Source of the DNA: Trichomonas tenax
Lineage: Eukaryota; Parabasalia; Trichomonadida; Trichomonadidae
DNA: 27,771 nucleotides
Direction of reading: 5' to 3'
Assembly: GCA_023091735.1 (NCBI GenBank)
Contig: JALKBU010000691.1
Span: 1-27,771, forward strand
A program made the translations under genes and the position numbers. Below the pieces are notes generated by a model. The model saw only the letters and a list, made by a program, of their open reading frames with translations. It was not told where the DNA came from and made no database searches. Positions 10,284 to 18,776 of the stretch are shown here, in pieces. The stretch's first letter is position 1. Every line of letters starts with the position of its first letter.

Positions 10284-10772
10284 GGACATTACGACAAGAA
10301 GGTGTACATCCAAATGAGAAGCATCGACCTTGGAGGATATTCGGCCACCGACAAAGCTGAGTTAATCCTCTTCGTTGGACCTAGACACGGTTTTATCAAA
10401 TTCCCGTATCATCTAAAAGCTGGCTAGAAACACAACATCAACCACACATGAGTATTCCATTTTAGACATGAGGAAGACTCTTCGTTCGTCGTAGTTCTCT
10501 ACAAACATCATTTGATGGGCGATAAAGAAATTGGAGAGCTCGAATTCAGAGTTTCTGGATTCCAACCGAATACAGTCGTATCAGATAAGTTCATGCTCCA
10601 ATCAGCGAACGAAGAAGCAGTTCCTGCTGATATTGAGATGGACATTCACGTTGATGAAGACGGAGCTCCGCCGTTCCAGGCTCCACAGGGGATAATGTTC
10701 GACCACGCGACAATCAAAAATGAGCATATTTATAATGAAACAGAAACGAAAATAACACAAATTGGAATGTAA
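10284..10772 (+). pseudogene. C2-domain-like pseudogene with two in-frame stops
   Basis: One frame runs 163 codons from GHYDKKVYIQMRSIDLGG to a TAA at 10770-10772. It is interrupted only by TAG (10425-10427) and TGA (10449-10451). The order of features matches a small C2 domain: an opening strand (VYIQMRSIDL), a second strand (AELILFVG), a region where C2 domains have LNPxWNExFxF (here INHT-stop-VFHF), then FVVVLYKHHLMGDKEIGELEF, close to the VxDxDxxGxDDxIGExxI strand. The TGA sits where the conserved Trp (TGG) is expected, and the TAG could derive from CAG; each is a single transition. There is no clear start ATG. An intact 86-residue ORF (ATG at 10512) covers only the second half. A lipid/Ca2+-binding ancestor is inference. 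Confidence 0.6.
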
Positions 10773-11225
10773 CCATGTTTAACATACTGTATAGACTGAA
10801 AACGACTTTTATACCCATGCAATATCTTTTTAGCCACTTTACTCGCATAATGTATATATTTTCAATTTTATTATTTTTTTTTTGGTTTAGTGATTTCTAC
10901 GCATTATCGCTTTAAACCCAGACAATATACACCATGATCTATCTATTCATCAATGTTTGAAGATTCGATTCAATAATCAATTTCATAAATATCAATGTTA
11001 AACAGTTGTTTTAACGCTAAGTCTGCAATATATTTTGTGAATATAATTGATTATTGTATGTGATATCAATTAATCTTGATTTTTGACTTTTGATGAAATA
11101 TAGTTAAAAAATTCTGATTGAGAATGAAGGAGGTAAGAATATAAATTACATTTATTTTAATATAATAAGTCGAATATCGAAATAAGAGGAAGCAGTATAT
11201 AATAAAAAAATACACAAAAATAAAA
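10773..11225. other. AT-rich spacer between the C2-like pseudogene and the CHD gene 3' end
   Basis: This contains homopolymeric A/T runs (for example a T tract near 10870) and no coding signal. It should include the 3' untranslated region of the leftward CHD-type gene. No TAAA overlaps that gene's stop; on the minus strand its stop reads TAAT. Confidence 0.5.
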
Positions 11226-14200
11226 TTACTGCTGTCCTTGTTGCGGCTGAAGCAATGGATTGAAGGCAACAGGCGGAAGTCTGACTTGCTGCATCTGAGA
11301 CACCTGCTGGATTGATGGGATCTGCGTCAAGTGTAACTGTCCAATCTTCGGCGGAGGCGGAATCGAAGGCAATTGAGCCAACTGCGGTGGAGGAGGCATT
11401 TGCGTTAAGTGTGGCTCATGAATCTGAGCCATCTGTGGTGGTTGCAACGGTAGTATTGGCGCTGGTTGAGGAATCTGAGGTGAAGGAAGTGTATGCTGTA
11501 CAACAGGTAGAAGGGCAACGAAAGAAGGCTGTGAAAGTTGTTGTGGCATTGATGCATGGACTTGTGAAATATAATTTTGCGCTTGAGCTTTCGCTTGGTT
11601 AACATACATTTGGAAGTTCGATGTATTCTGCTGCGGGAAGTTCACAGAAGGAACTTTGTTCTGCTGTGCATTGAGAAGAGCGTTGAAATTGATCTGAAGC
11701 TGCTTCTGCTTTGGAGTTGGATTCTTTCTCTGATACTTCTTTCTTGGCGTTGCTTCTTCCTGGAATCCCTCATCCTGATCTGGTTCCTCAATTGGATCGT
11801 TGCTGCTATCATCTCCATCGGCATCATCTGCATAGCTCTTCTTCGAGCGCTTAGCAGACCTTTCTCTGGCGACTTTGATGATTGGTGAGATAACCGTCTG
11901 CCTCTCTGTCGGCGGATTGTCAAGTGTTGACAAATCCTCTTCGAGTCTCCTCTTCACGTATCTGTCGCATTTGTCTGCGTTCTCCATCTTCTGCATCAGC
12001 GAAATTGTGATAGGATGCGTCAAGCAGAAGTAGTCTGGACCAGAGACAGTTAACTGCCTGTTGGACTTCTTCTTTGACTCGATGTCTTTGATAACGCACA
12101 TCCAGGGAAATGATGGGGCCTTTCCTTCCCAGTATACCTCTGGATTGTCAACAAGACTAACTTTGAAGTATGGATCTTCGCCTCCTCTGTCTTGGATCTC
12201 GCTGCGGTACCAAACTCTCTGCGATGGGTTCAACGCAGACAAGTACAACTTCTCTGAGCAGAATCCATCTGTGTAAAGGTATCTTGCGCTGTGGAAGTTT
12301 GGTCTATCGTAGACGACTTTACCGAGAGAAATCAAGCGAGAAGATGGTGAAAGTGTGATTGGGAATATTGGATTTCCATTTTCATCGATTTCGTAGTTAG
12401 GAACGATGACGAGCTTTCCATCAAGTGATGCTTCGTGGCCGTTGATTCTTGCCTTACGTTCATGTGGTGTCTTGACGAGATCCTTGAGTTTCTTGACAAC
12501 TTTGCCTTCAGATGGATCACCTTCGAAGAGTTCCTTCATGCGAGCGTTGTCGACAATGTCAACTAAACCGTGTTCAGCAACATATTGCATTATTTCTCTG
12601 TCAGCACCGGTGTACTTTGGATCATCGCATTTATCTCTGACTTTCTCGAAGAGGTCGATACGCTGGATGATTCTGACACCGGTGTTGATCATAAGCTTCT
12701 CGAGGATCCACGGTGGGTCTTCGTGCTCGTCTTCGTTCTCTTTGTCTTCTTTCTCTTCCTTCGCTTTCTTCTTCTTTTCTTCCTTGCCTTCTGTCTTGAC
12801 AACGATTGGCTTTGGTGGTTGTGGGTCAGCAGGATTCTGTGGATTCTCAGCTTGCGGTGTGTTCAGGACATCAGTGGATTGCGAAGCGGTGATATCTCTC
12901 GTTGCTTCTTCGGCTGCCTTCTTCTCGCGACGCCACTCTTCAAGCTCGTGGCAGTATGCGACTAATTTATCGACGTAGTCTGAAACTAATTCAAGAGACT
13001 TATTTGTGAGAGCGCAAATTTCTCTGAACTCCTCGTGATTGACGAAGCCATAGTTCTGGAGCATAAAGATGATTGTCTTGTGATCTCTCTTGGAGAGCGT
13101 GTCGAAGATCTTGGAAAGAGTCTGATAGTCGAATGGAATTTCAACACCATTCTCTTCTTTGTACCTGATGTAGTTGTTCTTCAAGCCATTGATGATTGAG
13201 CGAAGCCTTGATGTCAAGTTCTTGTAGTTGATACCCTCGGAACGAGAGAACTTCAGCTTTTCGTTGTTACCGAAGCCGTGCAAGTAAACACCGTGCAACA
13301 AGAGTTTGTCATCAGCAGCTGTCCACCACTCAGCTGGCTTTGAACCAATAACGTTGGGAACAATAAGGCCATCTGGTGCATTGTAGCATCCCTGAACAGC
13401 TGAGTTCAAGAAGTGCAAGAACTCAAGTCTTGAGACTCTCCATGAAGCATTCTGGTTGACAACAAGTGGCTCGAAATCATCTCTTCTTCTCCGGTTGAAC
13501 TTCTCTTCGAAAGCTTCAGTGTCTGGAGAAATACCGGACTTGTAAATGGCCTCCAAGATCTGAGAAAGGTTTGGATAAGCTTCGCAAAGCCATGAGATAA
13601 CGACGTGAGAAACAGCTTTGATTTCTAAGATTTCGCATGAGAATCCGCACTGCTCGTAAATGATTTTCCAACGACCCCAACCAAATCTCATTAAGTTGAT
13701 GAGAAGAGTCTGAACTTTGCTGCGGCTCCAGTAGAAGTCTAAAGTTCCGCGCTTTTCGATTGGCCTCATTGGGAACTCTGGTGGTGGAATCTTTCCAGTT
13801 TCTCCTTCGACTTCTCTCTTGAATCTCCTTCTTTCAGCGATTGTCATGTCATCGTAAATATCATCTTCGACGACGACTGGAAGATACTTTTGCCAGAAGT
13901 TTGGATCTGCGATATCGATGTTTTCGTTCTCATCATCGACTTCGAATGTAGCCTTTGAGAATGTTGAACCATCGCCAGCACCGATGTTACTGTGTTTGAT
14001 CTTTGTTGAGCGGTTGATGATTGTATCGATATCTTCCTCATTGAACTTCTCTGCTTCGTTCTTATCATCGTTTTCGAAAGCGTAGTAAGCACCAAGTCTG
14101 AGGAGCTTTTCGACATCCTCTGTCTTCATCTGCTGCTTCGAATTTGCGCTCTCCAAGACGGCGTGGTCGAGGCCGAGTTTGTAAGAAGCCCTGTCGAACA

Positions 14201-17126
14201 TCTTACGTTCGTAGGACTTGGCTGTGATGAATCTATAAACTTTGACATCCTTTGTCTGGCCGATTCTGTGGCAACGAGCGGTAGCCTGAATATCGTTCTG
14301 TGGGTTCCAGTCGGAGTCGTAAATGATGACAGTATCAGCGGAAGTGAGGTTGATACCCAAACCACCGGCGTGTGTGCAAAGCAGGAAGACGAAGATTGGA
14401 GAGTTCGGCTGATTATATCTATCGATAGACTGCTGACGTTCTTCACCTCTAATTGTGCCATCGATTCTCTCGTACTCATATCCTCTGTTGTAAAGATAGT
14501 CTTGGAGAATGTCGAGCATCTTTGTCATCTGGCTGAAAATCAAAACTCTGTGGCCATCCTTCTTGAGCTTAGCAAGCAACTTGTCCAAAAGAATCATCTT
14601 ACCAGATGATCTGATCAATGACTCTTCAACAAATCCCTCTGGGTCAGGAGTGTCCTTTGGAATGTTAGCCATATCCCTTCTTTCGATCAAAATCTGCTCT
14701 TCGGCGCCATTGATGAGATATGGGTGATTGCAGACCTTTCTGAGCTCCATGAATATATTGTTCAAGTTCGATGAGTTGTTCTTGTGTGCACCACGAGTGA
14801 GATACTCAGTGTTCTTCTGGTAAATGGATTGATAATACAATTTCTGGTGCTGTGTCATTGCACACTCAATGATAACTTCTTCGAGTGGTTTAATGCCTTT
14901 CTCGACATCGCTCTTCAGTCTTCTCAACATCAATGGCTTAAGGATAGACTGCAACTCAACGATCTGATCGTGTTCTTCGAGCTTTCCGAATTGAGCTTGG
15001 AATGCTTCAAGATCATTGAACTCGGCTTCGTTCAAGTAGTTAAGCAATGACCAAAGCTCGCTTGTGTTGTTCTGAAGTGGGGTACCAGTGAGAAGAAGTT
15101 TGTACTGTGTGTGGTATTCCTTGAGAACCTGCATAAGCTTGGAGTTAGCGTTCTTGAGACGATGTGCTTCATCAATAACAATAACTTGCCACTCGAGATT
15201 GCCGAAGATGTTGCTATCGCTGATGATGTATTCGTATGTAGTTAAAAGAATATCGAACTTAGGAATTGGCGTTTCCTGATAGAACAACTCGTAAGCAGCC
15301 ATCTGTTCACGACGAGGCTTGATACCGAAATATGTGACAACTTTCATTGTTGTCCATTCGTGAATTTCTCTCTCCCACTGCGAGATCGTAGTAAGAGGGC
15401 AGATGATCAAGAATGGTCCCCAGACCTTCTGTACTCTATGGAGATAGTAAAGGAATGAAATAGACTGCAATGTCTTACCGAGGCCCATTTCATCGGCGAG
15501 AATTGCGTTGCGATCATTAAACCACGAATTAATCAAGAAACTAACACCTTCTATCTGGTATGGACGGATGGAATATCCTGATTTGGACTTTGGGAAGTCA
15601 TCAGGTGGAACAAATGTGTCTGGTGATGGCTTTGGAGGAATGAATCTATCTTGCATTGAAGGAATCTTGTTTGCGGCCTCAAACTTAGCAATAAGTTCAG
15701 AAACTTCGAGAGATTCGGCTGTTTCCCATGTGTTTTGGTCGTAATCCAAAACTGTCCATTTTGTAAGATAATATGTGACGCCATTTCGGACTTGTGAACC
15801 GACAATCTTCTCGGGAGTTTCGTAGATAGGATTAAAGTAAGGCATTGAAGGCGCTTCTTTTGGATGATCTTTGTGATATCTCTTTGAAAGTTTTTCGCCG
15901 TGTTTGGTGCTGACAACCTGTTCCTTTGGAATCCATTGGCAGGCCTTGAAAGATTTATTGCGGAATTTAACGAAATATTCGATGCCATCTTTTCCATCTC
16001 TGTGTGCGAAGATTTTTTGAACGGTAGGATTGGCATTTAGATTCGTATCATCGGTCTCCTCAGTCTCTGTGTCTGTTTCGTACAATAAATCGTCGCTTAT
16101 CTCGCCAATGTGCATGTCATCTTCACCTAAGTTGCTTCTGGAGCGAGAGAGCGGAACTTTCTCTGGGCCATCGTCTTCAACATGCTCTTCCTCTTCTTCT
16201 CCATGAGGAGCTTCTGTCTGTTTCTTCTTCTTTGGTGTTTCTTCTTTTGGAGAAGATTTCTTCTTTCTTGGAGCTTCTTTCTCGTCCAAATCGACTGATT
16301 TCGATTTCGTGACTGTTTTCTCTTTCGCTGGCTTCGATTCGCCGTCCTTCTTCTCTTCTTTCTTCTTTCTTGGAGTAGATTTATTCTTTTTAGAGACTTC
16401 TTCAGGGAGTGGCTCCGTTGATTCTGACTTCAGCTTCTTCTTTTCCTTGATGCCGAATTCGTCATCGTTGTTTGTATCGCTTTCCATCTCAGGTTTGAAG
16501 CCCCAGCAAGAAATATCTTTAATATTTACGTGACGACCGTCCTTTTGCGGTGCGATCTTGAAATTGTACTCTCCATTGGAGTCCCACGTAACTTCCGTTT
16601 CGTCATCTTTCGCGAAATATTTATATCTCAATTCAATCGGTTTCTTCGAGACTTTGAACGGTACTGATATCGAAAAGAAGCCCTGGTCAGCCGGATAAAG
16701 CGGGAGAGCGGAACTGATGTCCCAATTTCCGAGCTCTTGTAAATCACCGGTCAGAAAAATTTGGTCTGTGAGCGCATCTTGGGCTGCCATTCGGAATCTG
16801 ACGATGAATTGATTTTTGGCTGGCTTTCCATTCATTGTTTCGTGAACAACTAAGCCTGTTTTGAATTTTGGAAAAACGCGCAGATCAACATCCTCAAAAA
16901 CAATGGTACCATCTTTGTTTTTGATTGCGTACCTGTACGTTTTGTCACATGGCGATCGCAAAAATGATACGGTCAGTTTGTAATTGTATATTCCCGCGAT
17001 TTCTTCGAATTCTGGGGCTTTCTCGACGTCCCCAGATCCCAATTCCGGAGTATCACCTACAATGGCAACCTTGGAGCCAGTATCCGGATAGGCTTTCAAG
17101 AAAAACACAATTTTCATACGTACCAT
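11226..17126 (-). CDS. CHD-type chromatin remodeller with CBM20, chromo, SNF2 and FYR domains
   Basis: ATP-dependent nucleosome remodeller of 1966 residues. Domains in order: CBM20-like module 1 (about 4-95), CBM20 module 2 (105-207, with LGNWD and VTWDSN), Lys-rich and acidic linker (227-360), chromodomains (366-422 and 432-489), SNF2 ATPase (517-747: DEMGLGKT 545-552, DEAH 652-655, LLTGTPLQNN 678-687), helicase C (837-962: QATARCHRIGQ 947-957), SANT/SLIDE-like segments (1128-1153; WWTAADDKLLLHGVYLHGFG near 1267, as in CHD6-9), FYRN (1597-1657: VVYDRPNFHSARYLY), FYRC (1667-1727: DYFCLTHP) and a Pro/Gln-rich tail (1817-1966). All ATPase motifs are intact, so it should be active. The open frame continues upstream to 17195, but that part is low-complexity Lys-rich; the ATG at 17126 precedes the first CBM20 strand closely. 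Module 1 lacks the Trp of the GNWD ligand motif, module 2 keeps it. CBM20 and FYR on a CHD is unusual; the glucan role is inference. Confidence 0.93.
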   Translation of the reverse strand: MVRMKIVFFLKAYPDTGSKVAIVGDTPELGSGDVEKAPEFEEIAGIYNYKLTVSFLRSPCDKTYRYAIKNKDGTIVFEDVDLRVFPKFKTGLVVHETMNGKPAKNQFIVRFRMAAQDALTDQIFLTGDLQELGNWDISSALPLYPADQGFFSISVPFKVSKKPIELRYKYFAKDDETEVTWDSNGEYNFKIAPQKDGRHVNIKDISCWGFKPEMESDTNNDDEFGIKEKKKLKSESTEPLPEEVSKKNKSTPRKKKEEKKDGESKPAKEKTVTKSKSVDLDEKEAPRKKKSSPKEETPKKKKQTEAPHGEEEEEHVEDDGPEKVPLSRSRSNLGEDDMHIGEISDDLLYETDTETEETDDTNLNANPTVQKIFAHRDGKDGIEYFVKFRNKSFKACQWIPKEQVVSTKHGEKLSKRYHKDHPKEAPSMPYFNPIYETPEKIVGSQVRNGVTYYLTKWTVLDYDQNTWETAESLEVSELIAKFEAANKIPSMQDRFIPPKPSPDTFVPPDDFPKSKSGYSIRPYQIEGVSFLINSWFNDRNAILADEMGLGKTLQSISFLYYLHRVQKVWGPFLIICPLTTISQWEREIHEWTTMKVVTYFGIKPRREQMAAYELFYQETPIPKFDILLTTYEYIISDSNIFGNLEWQVIVIDEAHRLKNANSKLMQVLKEYHTQYKLLLTGTPLQNNTSELWSLLNYLNEAEFNDLEAFQAQFGKLEEHDQIVELQSILKPLMLRRLKSDVEKGIKPLEEVIIECAMTQHQKLYYQSIYQKNTEYLTRGAHKNNSSNLNNIFMELRKVCNHPYLINGAEEQILIERRDMANIPKDTPDPEGFVEESLIRSSGKMILLDKLLAKLKKDGHRVLIFSQMTKMLDILQDYLYNRGYEYERIDGTIRGEERQQSIDRYNQPNSPIFVFLLCTHAGGLGINLTSADTVIIYDSDWNPQNDIQATARCHRIGQTKDVKVYRFITAKSYERKMFDRASYKLGLDHAVLESANSKQQMKTEDVEKLLRLGAYYAFENDDKNEAEKFNEEDIDTIINRSTKIKHSNIGAGDGSTFSKATFEVDDENENIDIADPNFWQKYLPVVVEDDIYDDMTIAERRRFKREVEGETGKIPPPEFPMRPIEKRGTLDFYWSRSKVQTLLINLMRFGWGRWKIIYEQCGFSCEILEIKAVSHVVISWLCEAYPNLSQILEAIYKSGISPDTEAFEEKFNRRRRDDFEPLVVNQNASWRVSRLEFLHFLNSAVQGCYNAPDGLIVPNVIGSKPAEWWTAADDKLLLHGVYLHGFGNNEKLKFSRSEGINYKNLTSRLRSIINGLKNNYIRYKEENGVEIPFDYQTLSKIFDTLSKRDHKTIIFMLQNYGFVNHEEFREICALTNKSLELVSDYVDKLVAYCHELEEWRREKKAAEEATRDITASQSTDVLNTPQAENPQNPADPQPPKPIVVKTEGKEEKKKKAKEEKEDKENEDEHEDPPWILEKLMINTGVRIIQRIDLFEKVRDKCDDPKYTGADREIMQYVAEHGLVDIVDNARMKELFEGDPSEGKVVKKLKDLVKTPHERKARINGHEASLDGKLVIVPNYEIDENGNPIFPITLSPSSRLISLGKVVYDRPNFHSARYLYTDGFCSEKLYLSALNPSQRVWYRSEIQDRGGEDPYFKVSLVDNPEVYWEGKAPSFPWMCVIKDIESKKKSNRQLTVSGPDYFCLTHPITISLMQKMENADKCDRYVKRRLEEDLSTLDNPPTERQTVISPIIKVARERSAKRSKKSYADDADGDDSSNDPIEEPDQDEGFQEEATPRKKYQRKNPTPKQKQLQINFNALLNAQQNKVPSVNFPQQNTSNFQMYVNQAKAQAQNYISQVHASMPQQLSQPSFVALLPVVQHTLPSPQIPQPAPILPLQPPQMAQIHEPHLTQMPPPPQLAQLPSIPPPPKIGQLHLTQIPSIQQVSQMQQVRLPPVAFNPLLQPQQGQQ

Positions 17127-18776
17127 TTTTTTTTTATTATTATGTAAACTCCATTTTTTTCTTTTTAAAGCTGAGCTCAGAAATTTAACGTACATTTTCT
17201 ATCGTTCTATTAATTTACGGAGATAAAAGAGTTACCTATTTCCAAAACACAGTATGCATAGAATAAAGATGATAGGTGAATCTCTTTATGTAAATGTTTA
17301 ACTACAGTTTATCTTATTACTACAGTTGGTTATTATCGTCCAGTAACTCGAAATTCACATTTTATTTCAAATACCTTCAAATCTTACAATTAACGATTCT
17401 ATTATCACTGCTTGCGCTTTTGTCTCAGTTTTTTGTCTTATTTCTCTAAAACCTGCAAATCAATATATCAATGATTTCATAAAAGCATAATTCCGACTTG
17501 CTGCCTAGTCCCTCAGATCGATTTCTTCCTAATAATGAGTACACATAAATATCATCAAGAATCTATCGGTTCATTTCGAGTTGCAAAAATAAACTCATCA
17601 TTCTTTCAATTACAAAGACAGCATTACAACTGTTTGCATTCTGCATGCAATAGATATCAAGCCCTTTAGGTTATTTATTACGTATTGCTGTTTTGTTATT
17701 GGAATAAACTATTGACATCTTTTTCTATATGCTATTTTACAAGGATAATGAAATATTTGATTTCCATAGCTCTTGCAGATGATATTCATTAATGATTTTA
17801 TAACAAAAAGCATTCCTTGAAATAAATGACGTTATATTTCGATCTAAACTCTATTTTTAGCCGTTTTATATGTACACGTCTAAAATATAGCCAGTCCCCA
17901 GTTTTGTATTGCATTAATCACAGTTAAAAAGGCTAGAAATAGAGTTTAAATCTAAAAAAGAATTTTTTTACGTTAATACAAAAATTGGCAGATAGATTTC
18001 GAATAAGCTTTTACAGGGCAATATGAATCATGTTTACTATACAATTAATTATATGTTTTCAAGTGAAAATATTTTTTTCCGTACTTTAATTTTCTTGAGC
18101 CCAGATTTTTCTTGTTCTGTTTTTCTTTTAATTTCATTTTAATCATTTTTAGATTTTTTCTTCTTTTTCCAATGCTTTTTGGTACTTTTCATCATTGCAA
18201 ATATCAGTTTTTCGGTGCGTTAAAGCATTTGGAGAGTGAATTTGTTGGAGCGTGACAATTTAACATTGTTTTTGGTTGTGCGCCGTAAGACGTTGCGATT
18301 GCTTCCATCGACTAAAGAAATCTATGTTCTAAATGTATCTCTGTGCAATCACAGTTAATTCAATTCTTATTTTCGATAACCACAATTATCTCGTTACATG
18401 TCTATTGTAATTTTTATATTATAACATACATCATGTATTTTAACTATTTTCACTCACATTGTTCGGATTGATTTGATTAATTTTTGCAAATCATGTCTTT
18501 TTGACATCTGAATGTAACAACATAATTTAAGTGATAATTGCCTATATCACATCTATTTTTCACACTTCTATTGAATAAATTATAAAAAGTTACGTTTGCA
18601 AAATTATTTTGCTTTTCTTATATTGAAATAACTATAGCCAAACTATTTTATTAGTTATTGATAAAGTTTCATGAAAAAGCTATTCACAAAAAAAAAAATA
18701 AAATATATGATAAACAATAGTTACGAGACTAAAATCTACGGTAAGATATATATAATCAAATAAAAACATGTTTAGA
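17127..18776. other. AT-rich spacer upstream of the CHD gene, with an inverted repeat
   Basis: No gene is seen in 1.65 kb. It should hold the CHD promoter, but no perfect TCAYT initiator lies near the chosen ATG (minus-strand TCAGCTTTAAAAAG is the nearest), and a short upstream ORF (ATGGAGTTTACATAA) precedes the CHD start. A long imperfect inverted repeat lies at 17842-17952. Around 18100-18250 there is a pyrimidine-rich tract followed by a slightly G+C-richer stretch (18200-18320) without coding or tRNA signs. Confidence 0.45.
17842..17952. repeat. Imperfect inverted repeat, 22-bp arms
   Basis: The arms 17842-17863 and 17931-17952 are reverse complements at 20 of 22 positions, both containing an AACTCTATTT / AAATAGAGTT core, with a 67-base loop. 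Similarity may extend weakly outward (CGTTA near 17832 against TAACG near 17975). It may be a structured RNA, a small inverted-repeat transposon relic or a chance AT-rich palindrome. Confidence 0.6.

Noticed and set aside
12406..12978. Plus-strand frame of 190 codons opposite the CHD gene.
   Set aside because: Antisense shadow of the CHD coding frame; serine/phenylalanine-rich from reverse-complemented Glu/Lys codons, with no domain.
14163..14609. Plus-strand frame of 148 codons opposite the CHD helicase region.
   Set aside because: Antisense shadow of conserved helicase motifs.
17112..17126. GTACGT just after the CHD start resembles a trichomonad 5' splice site.
   Set aside because: The frame continues directly into a CBM20 strand, and no branch/3' site (ACTAACACACAG) follows, so no intron is needed.
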